A stretch of DNA of 24,790 nucleotides from Sedimentisphaerales bacterium (GTDB taxonomy: Bacteria; Planctomycetota; Phycisphaerae; Sedimentisphaerales; SG8-4), in the NCBI GenBank assembly GCA_016928975.1, contig JAFGJR010000122.1, positions 1 to 24,790 of the forward strand, written 5' to 3'. The notes under the pieces were generated by a model, which saw nothing but the letters and a program-made list of their open reading frames with translations, had not been told where the DNA came from and did no database searches. Position 1 is the first letter of the stretch. Every line of letters starts with the position of its first letter. Positions 15,213 through 23,700 of the stretch are shown one piece after another. Position numbers and translations under genes: made by a program.

Positions 15213-16873
15213 TGGCGCATCCCCTCACCATGCATCTGCAGCCGTTCTTCCTGTGGCTCCTGCACACAAGCTGGCAGGCCGCCATCCTGGTTTGCCTGAT
15301 CCTGCTCATTCAGAAAGTTCTGGGCCGGTGGATCGGCGTTCGGGGGCGCTACTGGCTGTGGCTGGTGCTGGTGATTCGCATGGCGATGTTCTGGACGCCG
15401 CCAAGCGCGGTGAGCGTCTATAACCTCCTGCCCACGCCATGGGCAGAAGGATACAAGGTGGCCGCCACTCCTAAGGCGGGCAAAGTCGGGCCGGCTCTTG
15501 CAGCGACGGACGGCTCTTATGCCACAGGAGGGTATGGCAAGGCCGGCCCGGCGGCTTACGACCCACAGGAGCCCTCGGCCGCGACCGGGCTGATGTCGCA
15601 GGCGAAGCATTGGCTGACGCGGTGGGACACCCTCTTGTTCCTGTTTTGGCTGGCCGGCGCCTGCATACTGACCGGTCACATCGTCGCCAACCACATCCGT
15701 CTACGGCGGCTCGTCCGGCACGAACCGCTCGTGACCGACAGGCAGATTCTCGACCTGCTCGAAGACTGCCGGAGCCAACTGAGGATCAGGCGTGCCGTCG
15801 CGGTGGTCGCCACGGACCAGATCGGCAGTCCGGCCCTGTTGGGCTGCCTGCGACCTCGCTTGCTGCTGCCTCACGACACGATCGCGAAACTGAGCCATCA
15901 GCAGCTCCGCCACGTCTTCCTGCACGAGCTGGCCCACCTCCGTCGCGACGACATCGTCATGGGCTATTTGGCCACGCTCTTACAGGTCCTGCACTGGTTC
16001 AATCCGCTGGTCGCCCTGGCCTTCAAACGGATGCGGGCCGACCGGGAGATGGTCTGCGACGCCCTGGCCCTGTCTGTGCTGCCTCCCGAGGAAACCCGCG
16101 CATACGGCCACACCATCATCCATCAGATTGAGCGATTGCAGGCGTCCCGGCCTCAATGGATGCTGGCCGCCCTGTCCGGCGACAAAGCCCGAATCAAGCA
16201 GAGGATCGCTATGATCGCCCAGTTCCGCAAAGAGACGTTCCGCTGGTCGCCACTGGCGGTCTTGATCCTGGCGCTCCTTGCCTGCACGGGTCTGACGGAC
16301 GGGCACGCCGACAGTTATACCCCGAGCGGGCCGGGTGAGTCGGCTGCGGTGACTTGGGACGCCTATGCCCGAAGCGACCTGCCGACGACGCACCAGGACA
16401 AGCACGCGAACATCCAGCGGGCCTGGATCCGCAGCAGACTGACGGGTGCCTACCTGGTGGTGGAGGGAGAGAAGGTCGTCTGCAATGCGGCCGAGCCAAG
16501 CGAGGCAGGCCTGTGGGAGTACCGCTTCGATGTTGTCTCCAACCGCCCTGAGACCGCTGTGTACCTATACTCGGTTGCCGCGCGCAAGTATCTGACCTCG
16601 GACAAACAGGGAGACCTTGCAGTGAACGCCAACGAGCCGGACGAGAGGGCCCGCTGGGGCGTGTGGCCGGACTCTCCAGGAGTCTGGGTGATGTCCCGCT
16701 TCTTCGATGGTGGATTCCTGCATCTCAATGAAGCCGGTCACGTCAAGGCCGAATTCTGGAATCGCGACGCCGCGAGTTATTGGGACATCCAGCGCGTCTG
16801 GAGGGTCAAGACATCCGACGATCCCGCCTCCAATCCGCAATGGCAGAGAGAGCACATCCGAGGGCCTGACTGA
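15212..16873 (+). CDS. BlaR1-type M56 membrane metalloprotease with a beta-trefoil-like sensor domain
   Basis: A 553-residue BlaR1/MecR1-type integral membrane protease. Membrane segments lie at about 8-30, 40-58, 130-152 and 345-366. The M56 zinc motif is H238-ELA-H242 in FLHELAHLRRDD, followed by DREMVCDA carrying the further metal ligand. In classical BlaR1 the last about 250 residues are a penicillin-binding domain with SxxK. Here that domain is missing. Instead, residues 404-535 show three about 40-residue repeats, each with GxYL/kYL/GgfL near the start and a Trp near the end, the pattern of a beta-trefoil (fascin or ricin-B like). The trefoil assignment is mine and the ligand is unknown; a glycan is plausible. 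ATG 15212 overlaps the blaI stop, with GGGGAAAGGG upstream. Confidence 0.85.
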   Translation: MAHPLTMHLQPFFLWLLHTSWQAAILVCLILLIQKVLGRWIGVRGRYWLWLVLVIRMAMFWTPPSAVSVYNLLPTPWAEGYKVAATPKAGKVGPALAATDGSYATGGYGKAGPAAYDPQEPSAATGLMSQAKHWLTRWDTLLFLFWLAGACILTGHIVANHIRLRRLVRHEPLVTDRQILDLLEDCRSQLRIRRAVAVVATDQIGSPALLGCLRPRLLLPHDTIAKLSHQQLRHVFLHELAHLRRDDIVMGYLATLLQVLHWFNPLVALAFKRMRADREMVCDALALSVLPPEETRAYGHTIIHQIERLQASRPQWMLAALSGDKARIKQRIAMIAQFRKETFRWSPLAVLILALLACTGLTDGHADSYTPSGPGESAAVTWDAYARSDLPTTHQDKHANIQRAWIRSRLTGAYLVVEGEKVVCNAAEPSEAGLWEYRFDVVSNRPETAVYLYSVAARKYLTSDKQGDLAVNANEPDERARWGVWPDSPGVWVMSRFFDGGFLHLNEAGHVKAEFWNRDAASYWDIQRVWRVKTSDDPASNPQWQREHIRGPD

Positions 16874-16972
16874 TCCCACAACGGGATATCCGACGCCGCC
16901 AAGCTCGACTCGGTAACGAAGCGAGAGCGAAGTTTTTTTCCTGTTTTCTTTTTCTTTCCCCTTTACACGTGA

Positions 16973-17012
16973 TTACAGATGTGATATTTCTAATGGATAT
17001 TACGCGCGTAAT
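16973..17012 (+). promoter_or_regulatory. Second BlaI-like promoter/operator, ahead of the papain-fold gene
   Basis: TTACAG (16973-16978) and GATATT (16996-17001) are spaced 17 bases. Dyad 1 is TACAgaTGTG (16974-16983). Dyad 2 is a perfect 14-bp palindrome, ATTACGCGCGTAAT (16999-17012). The region closely matches the blaI promoter, including the upstream pyrimidine tract, the 26-27 base dyad spacing and ATGAGAG just downstream, so the two probably share a repressor. It lies in the 222-bp gap after the blaR1-like stop; the rest of that gap shows only a T-rich tract at about 16932-16964. Confidence 0.7.
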
Positions 17013-17095
17013 TGCATGAGAGTGGTCAGGAGGACGGCTGTCTCTCATGTGACAACGCAGTTTGCCACGAGGGTTCGCCTATGGAGGTGTCAGGA

Positions 17096-18112
17096 ATGAG
17101 GGCCTGCATGCTGATGGTACTGTTAGCCGCCGTGTCTCCGAGTGTGTTCGCGCAAGTCACGCCGTTGCGTGCCGTGATGAGAATCGAGCTTGCCGAACAG
17201 CCGATCCACAACAATTTCACCCGCTGCCTTGTCTTTCAGAACTACAACGAGAACGCGGTGTCCGTCCCCTTCGCATTCACCAGGAAAGCGTACCTGGTGT
17301 ATGAAGCTACCTACATTCCGCAAGCGTTCGATGCGTTGAGTGACATGTGTCGCGAAGGATTTCGCGGCTACTGGGACGACATGCGCCTTGAGAACAGGGG
17401 TGGGGACACCCCTTTGTCAATCGCCCACGTCTTCCTGCAAATATCCTATTCCGGCAATTCCAGTGAAGGCAGAAGAGATGTGACGATTCTGGATTGGGAC
17501 GTTGGTGAGGTGCTCGACAGTGGCAGTTCCGTCATCTATCTGAATGCCTACGCGCGGTCCAGCAGACTCAAGTGGGTAGAACAAGTCGTGAGAGAGGATC
17601 TTGGCATCGAGGTGACGTATGGTGCGGATACCTGCCCCGCGTTTCTGGCCGCCGTGAGGGACATGGGCAAGTGCGGCACGGATGGAAGTGATGAGTATTG
17701 GGCAAACCCCAAGTATGGCTCGGGTAGTGCCAATCTGTGTAGTGAATTCATCTCCTGGTACTATCACAACGAGGGCACTCCGATCGGCAAGCTGAAATTC
17801 AGGGATATCACCGGGCACGGATGGTTGCTCAAACTGTTTGAGGACCGCAATCGACAGTACGAGTTCAACGTCAACACGCGGCAGTTCGAGCACTCCGTGA
17901 CCGGAGAAGTGTACCATCCGCAACCCGGCGATTGTCTGAGACGAGACGATATCCCTGGAGACGGACATGCCATGATGATCGCAGGGTGGAACGAAGAGAC
18001 GGATACAGCATCCGTCGTGAACGGCCCGTGGCCGGTGACCATCAGAAAAGTGGATGTCCGCGCAGGTGAGTTGGCAGGGAACAAGCAGTACCAGCTTGGC
18101 AGGATGAACTGA
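17096..18112 (+). CDS. Secreted protein with a CHAP/NlpC-P60-like papain-fold domain
   Basis: A 338-residue exported protein. Residues 1-18 are a signal peptide (MRACMLMVLLAAVSPSVFA). Residues 25-190 are unrecognised. The C-terminal 140 residues look like a CHAP or NlpC/P60-type papain-fold hydrolase: a nucleophile candidate Cys215 in ANLCSEFISWYYHNEG, then HPQPGDCLRRDD, His291 in GDGHAMMIAGW and Asn309 in SVVNGPW, which gives a Cys-His-Asn order. Such enzymes usually cut peptidoglycan cross-links or amide bonds. ATG 17096 is chosen because GGAGG (17083-17087) is 8 bases upstream and the signal peptide begins there. It stands directly behind the second BlaI-like promoter, so induction through the BlaI/BlaR1-like pair is inferred. 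The domain call is motif-based and not certain. Confidence 0.7.
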   Translation: MRACMLMVLLAAVSPSVFAQVTPLRAVMRIELAEQPIHNNFTRCLVFQNYNENAVSVPFAFTRKAYLVYEATYIPQAFDALSDMCREGFRGYWDDMRLENRGGDTPLSIAHVFLQISYSGNSSEGRRDVTILDWDVGEVLDSGSSVIYLNAYARSSRLKWVEQVVREDLGIEVTYGADTCPAFLAAVRDMGKCGTDGSDEYWANPKYGSGSANLCSEFISWYYHNEGTPIGKLKFRDITGHGWLLKLFEDRNRQYEFNVNTRQFEHSVTGEVYHPQPGDCLRRDDIPGDGHAMMIAGWNEETDTASVVNGPWPVTIRKVDVRAGELAGNKQYQLGRMN

Positions 18113-18134
18113 CTGTAGTCGGCGACGCCTACAG
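18113..18134 (+). terminator. Weak hairpin after the papain-fold gene
   Basis: CTGTAG (18113-18118) and CTACAG (18129-18134) enclose a short GC stem. The nearest T-run, GGTTTTTAGG, is about 15 bases further on. It starts right after the stop at 18112 and may terminate or attenuate transcription into the next gene. Confidence 0.3.
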
Positions 18135-18205
18135 AGCCCGGACTGGAGGTTTTTAGGACCAACTAACGGAACGACACGTGATGGGGAATTGAAAGGAAAC
18201 AAGTG

Positions 18206-20530
18206 ATGGAATCTAAGCAATTCAGCAGATTCTCGCTCGTGGCGGATTTGGCAATACTGCTGTGTGTTCAGTCGTCTCTGGTATTGGCGAACGACACATT
18301 TGGGGCAGGTCTGGTAACGGAAGAGGGTATTTGGGACCAGTCAGACTGCCGCTCTTGTGACAGATCATACTATGTTAAGGTGGGTGGTGAGTGGCATAAT
18401 TCATGTGTACCGACCGATTGCCATGTCACAGCAGTTGTCGGCGATGGTCGTGAACTTGTTGAAATCTATGTTGAAGTCGGGGGCGTGCCTCGGGGAGTCG
18501 TCTGTCTGCCGGCTTTCACGAAGTATGATCTCATAGCCACCGAGCCCATCGTCTTCAGATATCCGAATAGACACTACAAGATTCATATATACTTTGATGA
18601 TGGCACCACATCAACATGGGTTTACACTACGTCACAAGGCTGTATTTGGCCATGTTCTCCAAGCTCCACTCAGGCGGATTTCGGTCAGTACAGTCCGCCC
18701 GACGAGGGGCTGTATCCTTCGACGATCCAGGCTGGTCAGGTTCTGAACCTGACGTTTGGCGGTGCGAACTACGGGACGGCGCCCATCGCCGCGGGCTGGC
18801 GGATACGGTATTATGCGTCCCTGGACACCAACATAACATCCGGGGACCACTTCCTCTATGAATGTGCGGCGGATTTCGGGATTGCCGCCGGCGAGGAGTT
18901 GACGTTCGAAGAGCAGTTCATCTTCCCCAGTGGCGTGCCTGCGGGGCAGTACTATGTCGGATGGATCTTTGATCCTGATAACGTCATCCCCGAATCTAAC
19001 GAGGGCAACAACGCTGGTTATATCAAGGGCACAAGACTAACCGTTGTTGCAGGCGGCGGTCCATGCGGCGCGGATTTCTGTCAATATGAGTATACCAGCG
19101 CGGGCTTTTCTCCATCCAGCATTAAGGCCGGGCAGACGCTCACCGTCAGATTCGGCGGGGCAAACTGTGGCACAGAGAGCATCCCAGCAGGCTGGAAGGT
19201 GCGATACTATGCCTCGACGAACACGACAATCACGACGAGCGACTACTTCCTGTACGAGGGAACGGCGGACTTTGGCGTCTGGCCTGGTTGGCAGTCCGGG
19301 TTGAGGGAGGATTTCATATTCCCCAGTGGCGTGCCTGATGGGCAGTACTACATCGGATGGATCTTCGATCCCCACAACGAGATCTGTGAGTCGAACGAGA
19401 ACAACAACGCGGGCTACATCAAGGGTGTCAGACTAACCGTTGGTTCATCGTCGGGCCCGCTTTCTGAGTGCTGCGATCTCAATCCTGGCGATCGGGTCGT
19501 GCTGCTGGTCGACAAGCCTGTCGACGCCGGCGGTAGCCCTGCCGTCGGGCTCTATGCCGGTACTCTGGGCACGGTGGTCTGCTGCGATCATGATGATCCT
19601 CGCCTGCCGCTGTTCGTAAGTTGGGACAATTGGACCAAAGGCAAGAGCAATTCCTCGTTCTGCGATCCGCCGGTGATCTCCTACACGCCGAAGTCAGGCT
19701 GGTGGATGGCCTGTAACCAGATCGCCCGCGTCCCTGCGGGTGACCCGCCGAGCCCCGTAGAAGACGATCCGCCGGGCTCCATAGTATCCGGCCATATCGC
19801 CATTCGTGACTTCGAACCGGTGGATTCGGGTTTCAATGCCCGAGCCTTGGTAGTCCTCGAAGAAAGACTCTTCTGGGTGGATGCTGATGACACCCTTCTT
19901 TACATGGGTGAAGTAGACGAACATGGACAGTTGCGCCCAACAGGCATCATAGACGAGAATTGTGTTGCTCGACTTCTCGCTATCTACGGCAATGGTCGCT
20001 TCTTGTCTGAGCAGGATTGGTACTGGGTTGATGATAGTTCACTCTATCGAGGCAAAATCCGTGATAGGGCCCTGTACCCGCTGGAATGCCTCGATACGTA
20101 CTTCATAGCAAGGCTTTTTGCTGTCACGAATCAATATCTGATCTGGCTTGATCCGGACCAGACGGAGCTGCACTACGGTCCCAAGAGGGGGCCCTTCAGG
20201 AATCTTGGAGTCATCGACAGGAATTGCGTAGCTCGAGTTCTGACTGCTGACAGGGATTTGATCGTGTGGCAGGATCAGGGGGACGATCACAACATTCATA
20301 TCGGAAGGATTATTTCCGGCAGTCTGAAACCTGAGCATACCATACGGTACTACAGGCCTCTTCGCCTTCTTGCAGTTGACCGTTGGTACGAATACCCGTG
20401 TGAAGAAGGGTACGACGAATCGATCGGCGCCATAAGAGTCTGCCCGCATGTTGGATACGGCGACTGGATATATCTTGTCGATGAAGGCAGCGAAGAACTC
20501 GTACGCGCCAAACTGCTGGTCAATCAATGA
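18206..20530 (+). CDS. Secreted CARDB protein with C-terminal five-repeat propeller-like module
   Basis: A 774-residue exported protein. Residues 1-28 are a signal peptide. Residues 30-150 are unrecognised and cysteine-containing. Two CARDB domains (cell-adhesion-related beta-sandwiches) follow at about 157-283 and 287-415, each with GWxxRYYAS, FPSGVP and YxGWIFDP motifs. Residues 420-515 resemble an SH3-like barrel (NPGDRVVLLVDKPVD...GTLGTVVCCDHDD). Residues 539-774 hold five repeats of about 41-47 residues (starts at 539, 582, 629, 670, 713), consensus IDxNCVARLLAV...lyWVD...LYxGxIxDGxLxPL, which resembles YWTD-type propeller blades. ATG 18206 is chosen over GTG 18203 for spacing from AAAGGA. 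No catalytic motif was seen. The same module is inserted in the peptidase encoded next, so it may be a partner, decoy or co-adhesin of it. Confidence 0.8.
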   Translation: MESKQFSRFSLVADLAILLCVQSSLVLANDTFGAGLVTEEGIWDQSDCRSCDRSYYVKVGGEWHNSCVPTDCHVTAVVGDGRELVEIYVEVGGVPRGVVCLPAFTKYDLIATEPIVFRYPNRHYKIHIYFDDGTTSTWVYTTSQGCIWPCSPSSTQADFGQYSPPDEGLYPSTIQAGQVLNLTFGGANYGTAPIAAGWRIRYYASLDTNITSGDHFLYECAADFGIAAGEELTFEEQFIFPSGVPAGQYYVGWIFDPDNVIPESNEGNNAGYIKGTRLTVVAGGGPCGADFCQYEYTSAGFSPSSIKAGQTLTVRFGGANCGTESIPAGWKVRYYASTNTTITTSDYFLYEGTADFGVWPGWQSGLREDFIFPSGVPDGQYYIGWIFDPHNEICESNENNNAGYIKGVRLTVGSSSGPLSECCDLNPGDRVVLLVDKPVDAGGSPAVGLYAGTLGTVVCCDHDDPRLPLFVSWDNWTKGKSNSSFCDPPVISYTPKSGWWMACNQIARVPAGDPPSPVEDDPPGSIVSGHIAIRDFEPVDSGFNARALVVLEERLFWVDADDTLLYMGEVDEHGQLRPTGIIDENCVARLLAIYGNGRFLSEQDWYWVDDSSLYRGKIRDRALYPLECLDTYFIARLFAVTNQYLIWLDPDQTELHYGPKRGPFRNLGVIDRNCVARVLTADRDLIVWQDQGDDHNIHIGRIISGSLKPEHTIRYYRPLRLLAVDRWYEYPCEEGYDESIGAIRVCPHVGYGDWIYLVDEGSEELVRAKLLVNQ
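19064..19326 (+). repeat. CARDB coding copy, near-identical to 24528-24790
   Basis: These 263 bases align without gaps to 24528-24790 in the next gene. I counted 32 differences by eye, about 88% identity, most in third codon positions. The window ends inside the second copy, so the full repeat may be longer. It indicates recent duplication or gene conversion between the two neighbouring genes. Confidence 0.8.
19820..20527 (+). repeat. Propeller-like module, copy 1
   Basis: Five tandem coding repeats, homologous to the module at 21711-22313. The most similar stretch runs from about 20053 to 20242, where the segment around RALYPLECLD is nearly identical at the DNA level to that at 21929-21966. 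The fifth repeat carries about 25 extra residues relative to copy 2. Confidence 0.75.
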
Positions 20531-20720
20531 TGGATGCGGGTGGGCAGCCGCGCAGACCGCATGTTCTTAACCAGACATTGGCCAGCACGTGTTGGCGCAG
20601 ACGACGTGCAGATAACCACCTGCATCAAGGGGTACAAGGCACAGAATTCGACATTGCAGAAGGCCCGAATCATACAGGTAGACGTACGCTTCACGCAACG
20701 CGGATAAGGAGGTTTGTCTC

Positions 20721-23700
20721 ATGTGTTACCGTATTCTCGCGTCTATAGTGACTGTTTGTCTGACGGCTGCGTTCTGTCTCGCAGCGCCCACGACTAACGC
20801 CGACGCACTGGCGGCCGCGGCAGGCTGGCTGGTCGGTGACGACAGACCCTTTGGAACGGAGGATAGCCGTACTGTCAAGGACGTGCAGACATTCTACGAC
20901 GATGACGGCGCCACCCTGTACCATGTCGTCTCCCTGGAGCCAACGGGATACGTCATCGTTGCACCGGACGACGAGATTGAGCCGATCATTGCTTTCGTTG
21001 CCGAGGGGGCATATGAGCACACGGATGCCAATCCTTTGTCCTCGCTGCTCCGAACAGATGTTCTTGCACGCGTAGAGAACCTGAGTCAAGTCGATCGCAG
21101 CGTAACGCGTATCGGTGCGTACCGTGCGAAATGGGACTCGCTCAGGACTGCTCCAGGTCGAGATCGTGCACTCTCTGTTGCCGGATGCATCGAGACCGTA
21201 GCGGATATCCGCGTGCCGGCGTTTCTCAAGAGCAAGTGGAGCCAGAGCAATGTTGGTCAACTACCCTGCTACAACTACTACACGCCCAACCAGTATCCCT
21301 GCGGCTGTACCGCCACAGCAATGGCGCAAGTAATGAGGTATTATCAGTATCCAACCGGAAGCATCGTGGATTCTCAGGCCGGCGACGTCGTCCTTAGGCC
21401 ACTTTACGAGATCACCGTTGACGGCGAGGCGAAGTGGGCGTCCGTACGAGGCGGCGATGGTAGGGGAGGACCCTACCGCTGGGATGACATGCCTCTTGAG
21501 CCCAAGGAAACGCCCCTCACGAGTGAGCAAAGGCAGGCAATAGGGGCCTTGTGTTATGATGCCGGAGTGACTGTCAATATGGAATACACGGCGAATGGGT
21601 CTGGTGCCTACTTGCAATCCGCGGCAAGAGCTCTCAGGCGAGACTTTCGTTTTCGACAGAGCATATATAGCGAACTGTCCGGGAGTATGGAAATCACGTA
21701 CTTCACGACGGTGGATCGCAATTTTGTTGCCCGGGTCATGGCCGTTGCGGCTGGACAACTGTACTGGGTCGACGAGGGCGAAAGAGATCTCAACAAAGGC
21801 AGCATACAGGATGGTGGTCTGAAGCGTACAGCGATCTTAGACCGGAATTGTGATGCCCGGCTCTTTGCCGTTCGTAACAACGATTGGTACTGGGTCGATC
21901 CTACCAATGAACTATTTCGAGGAGAAATCCGTGATGGGGCCCTGTATCCGCTGGAATGCCTCGATAGAAACTGCGAGGCCCGTCTTCTGGGTGTCACGGA
22001 TCAATACCTGATCTGGCTCGATGAGGGCTCGGCGGAACTGCACTATGGTCCGAAGAGCGGGCCTTTTGGAAACCTTGGGGTGCTCGACGAGAATTGCATA
22101 GCTCAAGTGCTCACGGCTGACGACAACTGGGTATTCTGGCAGGACCCGTGCGACTACAGTATTCACATCGGTGAGATCCGCGATGAGCACCTGGAGCTCA
22201 GGGGGTGGATCAAATATGGCCAGCGCCTTCGACTTCTCGCAGTCGATTATGATCGTGACATGATCTACCTTGTTGAGCAAGGGAGCACGGAGCTTAAGCG
22301 TGGCGTATTGGAGCCTCGCGACGATGCAGCAGTCAGCAGCAGCGCGGAACGCTTTCGCAAGATGCTTCTTCCCAGCCTGAACGCACAATGTCCGGTCCTG
22401 CTCGCCAGTTTTCAGCCAATATCCAGCAGTGCGCATACCTACGTCGCAGACGGTTATGGGTACGTCGGTTCCACTCTATACTGTCATCTGAATATGGGCT
22501 GGCACGGCAGTGGAGACTGCTGGTACTATTTAGCCGATTCGGACTTCATGTTCCCCGTGTTCGACGAGTGTGTCTATAACATCTTCACTCACGGCGAATA
22601 TGAGATCATGAGCGGCCGGGTCACGGATCAGTTCGGCCAGGCGGTCGGCGGGATCACCCTTGAGGCGCGTCAGACGCTCGGAGGCACGGCGTCGATGGTG
22701 GTAGACTCGATGAAAACCAGCGAGACAGGTGTGTATGCGTTCATCCAGGCCAAGCCTAATACGCACTATGCCATTGTCATTGCCCCCGAGGATCGCGTTT
22801 ACTGCTTGAACAACCCCTCCGTTGGAGGCTCGCTCCCTCGAAGTGATGGGCCGAATCCGGGCAGCCGCTATGACATGGACCTGAGCGTTCAGTTGGCTGA
22901 ATACACGCTGGAAATCTCGAAGGAAGGGCTGGGCGACGTCTGGGTCGATGACCAGAGAGTCTCCCTGCCATGGACAGGGAGAGTCCCTGCGCTCCGCAAG
23001 GTCACACTGCGTGCGGTGCCGCAGGGTGGATCCGGCGCTTTCTACGGCTGGAAAGGAGCGATTATCAGCCAAGAAACCACGATCGAGGTGACCATGGATG
23101 GTCCGAAGTCGCTTCAGGCATATTTCCAGCCGTCCGGGTCTGCACTCTCAGATTTCTGCCAATACGAACCCTTCGGTGCAGGTTTCTCTCCGGCCAGTAT
23201 CCAGGCGGGCCAAAGCTTCGTCCTGTACTTTGGCGGTGCGAATTGCGGCATGGCCAGCATCTCTCCTGGTTGGCGCATACGGTACTACGCCTCTCTGGAT
23301 ACGAACATCACCGTGAGCGATTACCTTCTCTACGAGACTACAGCAGGCTTTGGGATCGGAGCCGGCCAGCAAATGGGTTTCACGGAGGGCTTTGTGTTCC
23401 CGAGTAGCGTCCCGGTTGGACAATACTACATTGGCTGGATCTTCGATCCGGCAAATGAGGTCCGCGAGTCTAACGAGAACAACAATGTGGGCTATATACA
23501 AACCGACAGGCTGACGGTTATCGGCGGGTGCACTGCGGATTTTTGTCAATATGACGCACCCAGTCAGGGCTTCTCGCCCACGACCATCCAAGCAGGGCAG
23601 TCCATCACGATCACGTCCGGGTGGGCCAACTGCGGCACAACAAGCATCCCTTCCGGCTGGCGCATCCGATACTACGCGTCCGTAGACACCACGATCACGT

